Source of the DNA: an uncultured Porphyromonadaceae bacterium
GTDB taxonomy: Bacteria; Bacteroidota; Bacteroidia; Bacteroidales; Muribaculaceae
Direction: 5' to 3'
Length of the DNA stretch: 64,000 nt
Assembly: GCA_947176915.1 (NCBI GenBank)
Contig: CAMWSM010000001.1
Location: 79,880-143,879, forward strand
Shown: one piece after another, positions 33,497 through 42,140 of the stretch
How the letters are laid out: every line of letters starts with the position of its first letter
How positions within the stretch are numbered: position 1 is the first letter of the stretch
Made by a program: the position numbers and the translations under genes
Notes under the pieces: generated by a model
What the model saw: only the letters and a program-made list of their open reading frames with translations
The model's database searches: none
Told to the model about the DNA's origin: nothing

Positions 33497-34585
33497 TTAC
33501 TTAATAACGAATATGACATCGGAGAGAGCTTTATAAGCTTTCTTTTTATATTCAAAATGAATTTCTTTAAGATTGTGATGTGAGAAATTTTTAATAAAAT
33601 CATTAATTTTTGGTTCAATTAATGAAAACGCTCGTTTCAGTTTCCAGGATTGGTCAAAATTTATAGAATCTGCTAAAATGAGATATATTCTATTTTCTGC
33701 TCCAAAGCGCATTTCTCCTTGATTTTCATATAACCATCTGATTAATTCGTAAGGATTGCTTTGCGATTCCTCAATAATTTTACGTCGCACACTATCTAAC
33801 TCATCGATAATGGCAGTATTATTTATTTCTTTTAGTTTTTCGGTTAAGATATATGCTTGTTGATTAGGGGAGATACTGGTGGATTTAATTCCTATTTCTT
33901 TACATCTTGTTTTAAGCCATGATAAAGAACCCTTCCCTAATATAGATTTAACCTTTTGTTCCATAAACTGATTAGGGAAAAATGTTACTTTTAGATCAAA
34001 AGGATAATTTTGTATAAAAAAGTCAACACTCTTAATTTCCCCTACAGCAGAGATTACGTCAGGGTTACGTTTGAACAAAGATTCTATAATGAAAGAAGTC
34101 CAATTATTATACCAGCTATTTTGCACATAATCCCATGCATTTGCCCCAATTTCAGGTTGTTTACTTTGCAATTCATTATAATTGCTTATTACTTTTACAT
34201 ACCGACTTATGAAATATTTGTCAAGAGAATTGTTTTGATCGCCTCCCCATGAATAATATTTAATCTTATATAAGTCTTCTTTCAATTGCTCTACATCCAC
34301 TCCCATTTGCGCGTACCACTCATGATTCATACACTGTAGGAAGGCATCAAGCATAGACATAGCATCCGGACGTTTTTTTAAAATATCATATAACTCAACA
34401 TTCCGTGCAGAAACTTTAGTGGTCTTGAGGATTATATTATTTTCTTCAATAAACTGTTGCAATTGCTTTCCCCGACAAATAGCGCGCACTTTTAGCCACA
34501 ATAGACCATAAAAATTTTCATTAAAAGCATTCAAATCTTGATTTCGGAAAGCATAATCCCATTTTTCAAATTCAGTCATAATCAT
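33497..34585 (-). CDS. Putative type II restriction endonuclease
   Basis: A 362-residue protein with no family I can name. It lies one base after the stop of a DNA adenine methyltransferase gene on the same strand. A PD-(D/E)XK-like core is visible near residues 180-200: VGEIKSVDFFIQNYPFDLKV, i.e. an E, a hydrophobic strand, then D-L-K. The rest is helix-rich, with many Trp and Tyr residues. Context and the nuclease-like core make it the restriction partner; recognition site unknown. Base use is clearly A+T-richer than in the P-type ATPase next to it. Confidence 0.7.
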   Translation of the reverse strand: MIMTEFEKWDYAFRNQDLNAFNENFYGLLWLKVRAICRGKQLQQFIEENNIILKTTKVSARNVELYDILKKRPDAMSMLDAFLQCMNHEWYAQMGVDVEQLKEDLYKIKYYSWGGDQNNSLDKYFISRYVKVISNYNELQSKQPEIGANAWDYVQNSWYNNWTSFIIESLFKRNPDVISAVGEIKSVDFFIQNYPFDLKVTFFPNQFMEQKVKSILGKGSLSWLKTRCKEIGIKSTSISPNQQAYILTEKLKEINNTAIIDELDSVRRKIIEESQSNPYELIRWLYENQGEMRFGAENRIYLILADSINFDQSWKLKRAFSLIEPKINDFIKNFSHHNLKEIHFEYKKKAYKALSDVIFVIK

Positions 34586-34586
34586 A

Positions 34587-35666
34587 TTATGGTTTACAAA
34601 TTATTAAAATTTCACTACTGCCGGCTACACTTCCTTTTCCACCTCTACCGAATTGATAAATTTTTCGTTTCACATCGACATTTCTATAGGGGCTTATTAA
34701 TTCAACGAGTGTATCTATAGATGGATAACTCCTATCATTATAACTGATTAACCAGTAAGGGATATTTTCAGAAAGTTTAAATAAACGTTTAAAACTATCG
34801 ATGATTTCCCTTTTTGTCTCAAAACCACTATCTTTCTTGGGGCTATATCTTTTAGTTCCATTTACAAATTCTTTATCTTTCCAATAATTTGTATATGTTT
34901 CTAACAGATGATAGAAGCCTTGGTAATCCGCATGACTATCACAATAGGGAGGATCAAAATATGCCACATCTGCATCGGATATAGAAGGAAGCAAGTCAAG
35001 GATGTTCTCATTGTATGCTATACAGTCGGTTCCATTATCAAATACGGCATTATTATACTCAATAACCAAATCTAAAAAAATATCTTTGATCGGTCGGATA
35101 AGGCTACGGTTACGTTTCACTCTTTCCGGATTAGATGCATACACTAAAGCCTGGGTATGGGCGAAATGCCCCATTGTAACTTTACGTGTCATGGCTCTAT
35201 TAATAACGGAGAATGCTAAAGCTCTTTTATATTCATTTTCAAGAATATCAACATTGCTCCTAAAAGCGTCTAAAAATTTGGTCTCCTCCCTGACAAAAAA
35301 TAAATCGGTGAAAAGACGTTCCATCAAATTAAATTTTTCAGGATCAGAGTTAGGAGAGAAAAGAATATCAATATCGTCCGGAGTCAGAATTTCATTCTTA
35401 TTTTCAATCAACGCTTTCCCGATTTTGCTATTGAAGGATAAAAAATCATTAGAAATAACAGCTTTCCCCATCTTCTTGCATAAGAATCCAATTGATTGTG
35501 AACCGCTGAAGGCATCTAAGATCACATTTGAATCTTCAGGGATATGTTGGGCAATCCATTCACTATGAATATATTTAGCTCCCAAATATTGTGGTTTTGG
35601 AAACTGTATATCCATAAATTTGTAATCTTCAAATAACGATGGTTGAAGTGCAATATTATTCCTCAT
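34587..35666 (-). CDS. D12-class N6-adenine DNA methyltransferase
   Basis: 359 residues. S-adenosylmethionine site DAFSGSQSIGF (Asp51 onward) precedes the catalytic DPPYCDS (near 237), the alpha-class order of Dam-like N6-adenine methyltransferases. QYLGAKY near residue 26 is the usual N-terminal family motif (YxGxK). It should protect host DNA from the endonuclease encoded next. The ATG at 35666 lies within a few bases of the predicted transcript start, so the mRNA may be leaderless; the ATG at 35615 (MDIQFPKPQ) is an alternative start. Confidence 0.88.
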   Translation of the reverse strand: MRNNIALQPSLFEDYKFMDIQFPKPQYLGAKYIHSEWIAQHIPEDSNVILDAFSGSQSIGFLCKKMGKAVISNDFLSFNSKIGKALIENKNEILTPDDIDILFSPNSDPEKFNLMERLFTDLFFVREETKFLDAFRSNVDILENEYKRALAFSVINRAMTRKVTMGHFAHTQALVYASNPERVKRNRSLIRPIKDIFLDLVIEYNNAVFDNGTDCIAYNENILDLLPSISDADVAYFDPPYCDSHADYQGFYHLLETYTNYWKDKEFVNGTKRYSPKKDSGFETKREIIDSFKRLFKLSENIPYWLISYNDRSYPSIDTLVELISPYRNVDVKRKIYQFGRGGKGSVAGSSEILIICKP

Positions 35667-35670
35667 ACAA

Positions 35671-35702
35671 CAAAGTTAACCATAATAGATGAGATAAACA
35701 AA
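35671..35702 (-). promoter_or_regulatory. Promoter of the restriction-modification operon
   Basis: On the minus strand, TTTG (35702-35699), 20 bases, TAACTTTG (35678-35671): a full consensus promoter. Its -7 element ends only 5 bases before the methyltransferase ATG. Confidence 0.8.
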
Positions 35703-35772
35703 TGGGGAACCCATTCTAATGAAAATTGATTAATCTCTCAGTGTTTTTAATGTTTTGGTTTTATGCGCTTCT

Positions 35773-37125
35773 TCAGTCAGAAGAGGCGATCTTGAGGATT
35801 TCAGGCAGCCAGCCTGCCATGGGGATAGGGAGATGAATTACTTGAGTGGACTCATCTTTTGAACTGATAGAGAATCCCTGGGCAGAAAGAATTATTGCGG
35901 TAGAAGGTTTATATTTGCCTATATAGACTGAAAGACTCTTAGAAGAGGTATTGACTGATGACTTGACTTCAATCGGGATGATCTCAAGATCATTCTGAAT
36001 TATATAATCTACCTCTGCCGTACCATTTGACACCCAGTAGCGAGGCATCTGCTCTATTGCCGGCAATAGGTTTTCCAATACGGTATTCTCCGTCAAAGCC
36101 CCTTTGAATTCAACGAAACTTGCACTCTCAGATGTAAATATCGAAGGGGGAATATTTGCAAGTTCTCTCAATAAGCCCACATCAAGCAAATAAATCTTGA
36201 AAGCGCCTAAGTCGTCGAATGCACTCAAAGGCAGCCCCGGTTTTGAAAGACAATAGACTTGATAAATAAGTCCTGCCTCCTTTAACCAAGTCAAGGCATC
36301 TTCATATTCTCTTGCCCTGGCTCCGTTTTTCACTACTTTATAAACAAATTTTCTGTTTTCCTTAGAAAGTTGGGATGGAAGGGATTGCCATACGGCAGCA
36401 ATCTTCGGGAATATAGTTTGCGGCGCATGTTTAGAGAAATCAAAATAATAAGAGGTGAGAATCTCACGTTGTTCAGCGATTACCCTTTCCAGTCCCGAAT
36501 GCTCTATCGAACTTACCACCGCCCGGGGCATTCCACCACATACCTGATACTGCCGATATGCCTCCCACATTTTGCTTTCTATGATTGCCGGCAAACCACA
36601 TATTTCTGATAAATTATTGATATAATCATAGACTTCAGTCTTTACAGCCCGTAAATATTCGCGAAAAGATATAGGATACATTCGGATGAAATCAACTTTT
36701 CCCACAGGAAACCCCTTATGTCTATGGATAGCTACACCCAGTAAAGATCCTGCTGCCATTATATGATAGTCGGGAGCTTCCTCATAGAAGTATTTGAGAC
36801 TATTCAAGGCTTCGGGACATTCTTGAATTTCATCAAATATAATCAGAGTTTCTTTTGGAATAATCGGGGCAGAAGAATATAATCTGAGAATCTCAAGAAG
36901 TCTTTCAGGCTCTTTGGTACGTGTAAACTCAGACTTTAATTCTTCATTAGAGTCAAAGTTAAAATAGACATAAGAAGAATAATATTTCTGACCAAATTTT
37001 TTCATGACCCAAGTCTTGCCGATTTGTCTCGCTCCTTGAATCAATAATGGACGCCTATAATCTGAATTTTTCCATTCCAGCAATTTTGTAAATATATCTC
37101 TTTCAATTTCCATAAGGTAAACCAT
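35773..37125 (-). CDS. AAA ATPase with DUF4143 domain, copy 1
   Basis: 450 residues (446 if the ATG at 37113 is used). The P-loop LIQGARQIGKTWVMKKFG (near 28-45) and Walker B TLIIFDEIQECPEAL (near 93-107) identify the AAA_14 type; the DUF4143 region with a PD-(D/E)XK-like end follows (VSNGTAEVDYIIQNDLEIIP, then IEVKSS near 388). The family is abundant and patchily distributed in Bacteroidales, and its function is unproven. It lies upstream of the restriction-modification pair on the same strand with its own promoter. Confidence 0.87.
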   Translation of the reverse strand: MVYLMEIERDIFTKLLEWKNSDYRRPLLIQGARQIGKTWVMKKFGQKYYSSYVYFNFDSNEELKSEFTRTKEPERLLEILRLYSSAPIIPKETLIIFDEIQECPEALNSLKYFYEEAPDYHIMAAGSLLGVAIHRHKGFPVGKVDFIRMYPISFREYLRAVKTEVYDYINNLSEICGLPAIIESKMWEAYRQYQVCGGMPRAVVSSIEHSGLERVIAEQREILTSYYFDFSKHAPQTIFPKIAAVWQSLPSQLSKENRKFVYKVVKNGARAREYEDALTWLKEAGLIYQVYCLSKPGLPLSAFDDLGAFKIYLLDVGLLRELANIPPSIFTSESASFVEFKGALTENTVLENLLPAIEQMPRYWVSNGTAEVDYIIQNDLEIIPIEVKSSVNTSSKSLSVYIGKYKPSTAIILSAQGFSISSKDESTQVIHLPIPMAGWLPEILKIASSD

Positions 37126-37138
37126 TCTGTTAAGACTC

Positions 37139-37169
37139 CAAAATTAAGCATTATTTTCCTTACATGAAA
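37139..37169 (-). promoter_or_regulatory. Promoter of DUF4143 ATPase copy 1
   Basis: TAATTTTG on the minus strand (37146-37139) with a TTTC at 37169-37166 as a near-match -33 element, 19 bases apart. Confidence 0.65.
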
Positions 37170-37185
37170 GCGCAGGTTAGAAAAA

Positions 37186-37241
37186 TGTGGAAATTTTCAC
37201 ATTTTTCCATATAGAAATGTGTGGATTTTCACATTTTTCCA
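37186..37241. repeat. Tandem palindromic sites, 32-bp spacing
   Basis: Two copies of ttttcacatttttcca (37194-37209 and 37226-37241), exactly 32 bp apart, each preceded by tgtgga so that tgtggaaa/ttttcaca is nearly palindromic. They lie just upstream of the promoter of the ATPase gene at 37125 and look like protein-binding sites. Confidence 0.65.
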
Positions 37242-37436
37242 ACTTACTCTATTACTATCATGCAAAACCGGAGTTCCATTATATCCTTGAACGTACTTGT
37301 CCTTATTCATAACATTTTGATTGAGACTGCAAAGGTAATTTCAACTCGTGTGCTCCAAAATCGCTTATAACAAACTGAATTACAAAATTTCCAAAAAATT
37401 TTTATGATTTATTAGAGGACACTAATGATTTTTTAT

Positions 37437-37640
37437 TAATTTTGCAACACAATCGGAACTCTATAATCCGAATGTAAAATATCTAGCCTAATCGTCGTCG
37501 AACTACCACCTTGATTTATGATAAGGCTAATCACAATATTTTCCCAATGGGCGAAGTATATCTACGCGCATAACGTAGAATCGTGCCCATGGGAAAATTG
37601 GCTGTGGTAGGCCACGACGACGTTGGGCTTCGGTTCTACG
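37437..37640 (+). ncRNA. Candidate structured RNA with 6S-RNA-like architecture
   Basis: A promoter -7 element TAATTTTG (37437-37444) is followed by a long self-complementary stretch. Closing stem: 37493-37500 with 37615-37622 (cgtcgtcg), extended by 37486-37491 with 37623-37628. Second stem: 37503-37509 with 37604-37610 (ctaccac). Then an open bubble with about 29 bases on the 5' side and 6 on the 3' side. Upper stem: 37539-37552 with 37585-37597 (ttttccca, tgggc), one bulge. Apical hairpin: tctacg with cgtaga around a 7-base loop. This closing stem-bubble-apical stem order is that of 6S RNA, which binds the housekeeping polymerase. No open frame spans it. It fills most of the 578-base gap between divergent genes. 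Ends are approximate. Confidence 0.45.
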
Positions 37641-37703
37641 TTTTTCGTATAACTCGTTGCCATTTTACTAGATAATTTCTAAATTAACTCTACAACTTGT
37701 AAA

Positions 37704-38393
37704 ATGGAAACTGTTTTAGCAATCATTTCACTTTTATCACTTCTTGCTTTTATAGTAGGAATGGTAAAACCATCTTTTGTAAAATGTAAATCAAGAAGGA
37801 TTGTGGCGCTTATCTACCTTGGAATTTTCCTTGTAAGTGCTATTATTGGAGGTTCCCTAATAGAACCTTCCCCTTCCAATCAATCGGAGAACCTAACAGG
37901 GATTGAAAGCGATACCACAAAAAATGAGAGAACGAAAACCCAAAATTCCACCTTCATTTCGGAAACCGAAGACGACTCCAATACTAAAGAAAAAAAGGAA
38001 ATCAACAAAATTCCTGATTTATTAGCAGGCAGTGAGTTCAAAGTAAAACATGGAGATGGGGAAATAGAATTCAACTTAGAGGATATTAAGATTAACCGTA
38101 TACCCAATGACGGAAGAAATCTGGTAATCACTGTGAAGATAAAGAACAAATCCAATAGCAAATTTTTCATAAGTGATTCGGGATGGAAACTCTTAGATTC
38201 AGAGAATGTAGAGGTAGAAGAATCCGGTATATATGAACCAGTTTTCAGTGACTTTGCGCCCGGCACATTCTTCTTCACCATAGTTGAGCCGAATGTAGGA
38301 AAAAAGGAAATAGTGGGATATTCAATTAAAAATGAACCCTACTATCTAACCATAGACGGAAAAATTGTAGGAAGAATTAATAACACCAAATAA
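37704..38393 (+). CDS. Membrane protein with DUF4352-like C-terminal domain
   Basis: 229 residues with two transmembrane helices (about 3-22 and 33-52), a low-complexity Ser/Thr/Asn/Glu-rich linker (about 54-108), and a beta-sandwich-like C-terminal region (LVITVKIKNKSNSKFFISDS, PGTFFFTIVEPN) of the DUF4352/telobox-immunoglobulin sort. Probably exposed outside the inner membrane. Function unknown. It follows the folded RNA region directly and may use the same promoter. Confidence 0.6.
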   Translation: METVLAIISLLSLLAFIVGMVKPSFVKCKSRRIVALIYLGIFLVSAIIGGSLIEPSPSNQSENLTGIESDTTKNERTKTQNSTFISETEDDSNTKEKKEINKIPDLLAGSEFKVKHGDGEIEFNLEDIKINRIPNDGRNLVITVKIKNKSNSKFFISDSGWKLLDSENVEVEESGIYEPVFSDFAPGTFFFTIVEPNVGKKEIVGYSIKNEPYYLTIDGKIVGRINNTK

Positions 38394-38443
38394 TATATCC
38401 CCCTTATAGTCAGCAGGGATTGTTTCCTACATCAATTTAATAT

Positions 38444-38515
38444 AAAAAGTGTCCTAAAATTTAGGACACTTTTTATATTTTTGTCCTAAAATTTAGGACA
38501 CTTTTATTATCTTTG
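38444..38515 (+). promoter_or_regulatory. Two identical palindromes and promoter before ATPase copy 2
   Basis: The 17-base palindrome gtcctaaaatttaggac occurs at 38451-38467 and 38483-38499, centres 32 bp apart. The first extends to a 14-bp stem flanked by A and T runs (38444-38474), so it can also end the preceding gene. The second lies just upstream of the -7 element TATCTTTG (38508-38515), an operator position. Confidence 0.7.
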
Positions 38516-38532
38516 CAAAAAATTATAATTGG

Positions 38533-39849
38533 ATGGATAAAAAATACATCAAAAGCCAAATTGCAATGCGTCAGGCGGAATTTCCCACCGACCTTATCCC
38601 ACGTGAAACCCCGTTGCCAATTGGTTTGGGAAAAATCATCACCATACCGGGAGTAAGAAGATGCGGGAAATCATCTAAAATGGAGATTGTGGCAAACACC
38701 CTTCTAAATCAGGGGATAGACAGAAGGAAATTGCTGTGGGTAGGATTTGACGACGAACGCCTTGTGAAGAGCAGTTCGGAAGAACTCCATACTATCATAG
38801 AGGCGTATCAGGAAATGTACCCGGAAATAGAGATGCGGGAAGTGATTATGTTTTTTGATGAAATTCAGTTGATAGAGGGTTGGGAATATTTCATAATGCG
38901 ACTATATAAACACTATTCCAGGAATATTTATATTAGCGGGAGCAACGCAAGCATGCTTAGCACTGAACTTAAATCTGCATTAAGGGGATGGCCACTTGAA
39001 GAACGTACGATGCCCTTGTCTTTTTCAGAATATTGCCGATTTATGGAAATCGACACCAAAAGTTGGCTTGAAAAAGACTTGGTCAGGGTGCGGAATGCTT
39101 TCTATCATTATAACGACTACGGTGGTTTTCCTGAAGTCGCCTTGATTGAAAATCCTCTATTAGTAAACAAGATACTGCAAGGATACTTTGACACGATGCT
39201 TTTAAAGGATTTAGCAGAACATTACTCTATATCCAATCTGGAAGTGTTAAGATACTTTATTAAAAGGATTATGGCAAATCTTACAAAACCTACCTCAATA
39301 CGTTCAATTCATAACGATATAAAGTCACGCAATCTTAAAGTGAGTAAAGACAATCTTTATGAATGGGCGGCGCATGCCTGTGATATATTCCTTTTTGTCG
39401 GAATTTCCAATTATAGCAGATCTCTTCAGAAGACTGAATCTTCCCTTCCCAAATACTATTGCATAGACAATGGTTTGCTTAGCGCTGTTCTCCTTCCTCA
39501 AAGTGATGACTATGGAAAAAAATTAGAAAATACAATTTTTCTGCAACTATACCGTAATACCGGACCTCTCACAAAGATATTCTATTATCAGGGAAAGGGC
39601 GAATGTGATTTTGTTGTGCAGCAGTCAACTAAAATCAGTCAACTCATCCAAGTGACTTGGAGCATAGCCGATGAAAACACCCGAAAACGAGAAATTGCAG
39701 GATTAATTGAGGCATCCCAAAAGACGGGATGCAACGATTTATTGATAATAACATCGGAAGAAGAGGAAACAATTGTCCTTCCAGATGCCGGCATTATCAA
39801 AGTGATGCCGGCATGGAAATGGTTGCTGCACGAGTCTGAAGGAAAGTGA
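38533..39849 (+). CDS. AAA ATPase with DUF4143 domain, copy 2
   Basis: 438 residues. P-loop IPGVRRCGKSSKMEIVANTL (near 38-57), Walker B VIMFFDEIQLIEGWE (near 105-119), sensor ISGSNASML, then the helical DUF4143 region (YGGFPEVALIENP) and a nuclease-like C-terminus (YYQGKGECDFVVQQ, then LIQVTW) in which the usual Lys of the E-x-K motif is replaced. It is only distantly similar to the copy at 35773 and belongs to a different subgroup. Promoter and operator-like palindromes precede it. Confidence 0.87.
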   Translation: MDKKYIKSQIAMRQAEFPTDLIPRETPLPIGLGKIITIPGVRRCGKSSKMEIVANTLLNQGIDRRKLLWVGFDDERLVKSSSEELHTIIEAYQEMYPEIEMREVIMFFDEIQLIEGWEYFIMRLYKHYSRNIYISGSNASMLSTELKSALRGWPLEERTMPLSFSEYCRFMEIDTKSWLEKDLVRVRNAFYHYNDYGGFPEVALIENPLLVNKILQGYFDTMLLKDLAEHYSISNLEVLRYFIKRIMANLTKPTSIRSIHNDIKSRNLKVSKDNLYEWAAHACDIFLFVGISNYSRSLQKTESSLPKYYCIDNGLLSAVLLPQSDDYGKKLENTIFLQLYRNTGPLTKIFYYQGKGECDFVVQQSTKISQLIQVTWSIADENTRKREIAGLIEASQKTGCNDLLIITSEEEETIVLPDAGIIKVMPAWKWLLHESEGK

Positions 39850-39889
39850 AATTATTAAACCATTAGGTTAAAAACGAGCCTATAATTTC

Positions 39890-39917
39890 GTAATTTAAGA
39901 CAAATTGCCTACCTTTG
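39890..39917 (+). promoter_or_regulatory. Promoter of the transketolase gene
   Basis: TACCTTTG at 39910-39917 fits TAnnTTTG; a weak upstream element (TTTCG ending at 39890) lies about 20 bases before it. Leader of about 85 bases. Confidence 0.6.
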
Positions 39918-40006
39918 CGGTGTATTTCTTCAATCGGACGGTCATCACAGCCGGCAATGAGGTGGAAATACGCCTCTTTTTTGATACTAATCAACTATAT
40001 CATAGA

Positions 40007-42019
40007 ATGAAAAAGGAAATTCTGAACCGCGCAGCCGACAATATTCGTATTCTCTCTGCCGCGATGGTTGAAAGGGCAAAATCAGGTCATCCCGGCGGTG
40101 CTATGGGTGGTGCTGACTTTTTAAATGTCCTTTTCAGCGAATACCTGATTTTCGATCCCTCCGATCCCACATGGAATGCAAGAGACCGTTTCTATCTCGA
40201 TCCGGGCCACATGGCGCCTATGCTTTACGCCAATCTCGCATTCTTCGGCAAGTATTCTATCGACGAACTCATGAATCTTCGTCAATGGGGTTCCCCTACT
40301 ACGGGACATCCTGAATTTGACATTGCCCGCGGAATTGAGAACACATCCGGTCCTCTGGGACAAGGGCACACATTTGCCGTCGGAGCTGCAATCGCTGCCA
40401 AATTCCTTCACACACGCACAGGAAATCCCGGTTTCGGAAAAGAGACCATATATGCATATATTTCAGACGGCGGAGTGCAAGAGGAAATTTCACAAGGAGC
40501 GGGTCGTATCGCAGGACACCTCGGACTCGATAACCTCATCATGTTCTATGATGCCAACGACATTCAGCTTTCTACCGAGACCTCCGAAGTAACATCCGAA
40601 GACACGGCTATGAAATATCGCGCCTGGGGCTGGAGAGTGATCGAAATCAACGGCAACGACGTTGATGAGATACGCGAAGCCCTTGATGCGGCAAAACTTG
40701 AAAATGAAAAACCGACTCTCATAATCGGCAAATGCATAATGGGCAAAGGGGCACGCAAGGCGGACAATACATCTTACGAACGCTCCTGCAAGACCCACGG
40801 CGCTCCTCTCGGCGAGGAAGCCACAAGAAACACTATCATCAATCTCGGGGGAGATCCTGAGAATCCATTCCTGATCTTCGATGAGACTAAGGAACTTTAT
40901 GCCAACCGCACTAAGGAACTGGAAGAATTGGTTGCAGTGCGTCGTGAAGAGGAGAAGAAATGGGCTGACGAAAATCCGGATATGGCTGCTGACGTGGCTG
41001 AATGGTTTGAAAACAAAGCTCCTAAAATCGACTGGAGCATGGTTGAGCAGAAACCAAATCAAGCCACACGCGTAGCTTCAGGAAATGTGCTTGCCGAGCT
41101 TGCGAAACAGGTGCCCAACATGATTGTGTCATCAGCAGACCTTTGCGATTCCGACAAGACAGGAGCCTTCCTCAAGCAATCCTCAGTATTCAAAAATGGA
41201 GATTTCTCCGGAGCATTCCTTCAGGCAGGAGTTGCAGAGCTGACCATGGCCTGCTGCTGCATAGGCATGGCGCTTCACGGCGGAGTGATCACGGCATGCG
41301 CAACTTTCTTCGTATTCTCCGACTATATGAAGCCTGCCATACGTATGGCTGCTCTCATGGAACTTCCCGTCAAGTTTATCTGGACTCACGATGCTTTCCG
41401 TGTCGGCGAAGACGGTCCGACCCACGAGCCGGTTGAACAAGAGGCTCAGATCCGCCTGATGGAGAAACTCAAGAATCATCATGGCAGAAATTCTGTGCTT
41501 GTAATCCGCCCTGCTGATGTGGAGGAAACCACTATCGCATGGAAAATCGCCATGGAGAACATCTATACTCCTACCGCTCTCATCCTCTCCCGCCAGAATG
41601 TGAACAATCTTCCGGAAGGAACGCCTTACGAACTTACGGAGAAAGGTGGATATACTGTGGCGGAAAGCGATGAAGATCCGGACATTATCCTTGTGGCAAA
41701 CGGTTCGGAGGTTTCTACACTTGTCGACGGTGCCAAACTGCTCCGTGCCGAGGGTCTGAAAGTAAGAGTTGTGTCGATACCTTCCGAAGGTCTGTTCCGC
41801 GCTCAGCCTATCAGCTATCAGCACGCTGTCCTTCCGGCAGGCATCAAGAAATTCGGACTTACAGCCGGCTTGCCACACAACCTTATCGGTCTTGTCGGCA
41901 CACATGGCAAAATCTGGGGTCTTGAAAGTTTCGGTTTCTCGGCTCCTTACAAAGTGCTTGACGAAAAATTAGGTTTCTGCGCTGAAAACGTCTACAATCA
42001 GGTGAAGAGCATGTTCTAA
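40007..42019 (+). CDS. tkt: Transketolase
   Basis: 670 residues from the ATG at 40007 (MKKEILNRAADNIRILSAAM), the usual length. Transfers two-carbon ketol units in the pentose phosphate pathway with thiamine diphosphate. Motifs: GHPGGAMGGADFL at the N-terminus, the ThDP-binding GDG-type stretch AYISDGGVQEEISQGAGRIA with the metal ligand in YDANDIQLS, and DAFRVGEDGPTHEPVEQEA in the pyrimidine domain. The open extension to 39905 covers the promoter. It needs the cofactor made by the thi operon 2 kb downstream, though I see no shared regulation. Confidence 0.95.
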   Translation: MKKEILNRAADNIRILSAAMVERAKSGHPGGAMGGADFLNVLFSEYLIFDPSDPTWNARDRFYLDPGHMAPMLYANLAFFGKYSIDELMNLRQWGSPTTGHPEFDIARGIENTSGPLGQGHTFAVGAAIAAKFLHTRTGNPGFGKETIYAYISDGGVQEEISQGAGRIAGHLGLDNLIMFYDANDIQLSTETSEVTSEDTAMKYRAWGWRVIEINGNDVDEIREALDAAKLENEKPTLIIGKCIMGKGARKADNTSYERSCKTHGAPLGEEATRNTIINLGGDPENPFLIFDETKELYANRTKELEELVAVRREEEKKWADENPDMAADVAEWFENKAPKIDWSMVEQKPNQATRVASGNVLAELAKQVPNMIVSSADLCDSDKTGAFLKQSSVFKNGDFSGAFLQAGVAELTMACCCIGMALHGGVITACATFFVFSDYMKPAIRMAALMELPVKFIWTHDAFRVGEDGPTHEPVEQEAQIRLMEKLKNHHGRNSVLVIRPADVEETTIAWKIAMENIYTPTALILSRQNVNNLPEGTPYELTEKGGYTVAESDEDPDIILVANGSEVSTLVDGAKLLRAEGLKVRVVSIPSEGLFRAQPISYQHAVLPAGIKKFGLTAGLPHNLIGLVGTHGKIWGLESFGFSAPYKVLDEKLGFCAENVYNQVKSMF

Positions 42020-42034
42020 TTCCTTATATGCTTC

Positions 42035-42070
42035 AAAAAGGGGAGGCCGAAGTTCGGCTTCCCCTTTTTT
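42035..42070 (+). terminator. Terminator of the transketolase gene
   Basis: A 15-bp stem (aaaaggggaggccga with its complement) and a 6-T run. Confidence 0.92.
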
Positions 42071-42140
42071 GTCAAAAAAATATTGCTGGTTTATTGAAAA
42101 AATATTAATTTCGCCAAATAAACCCTTATATTTTTTTATC

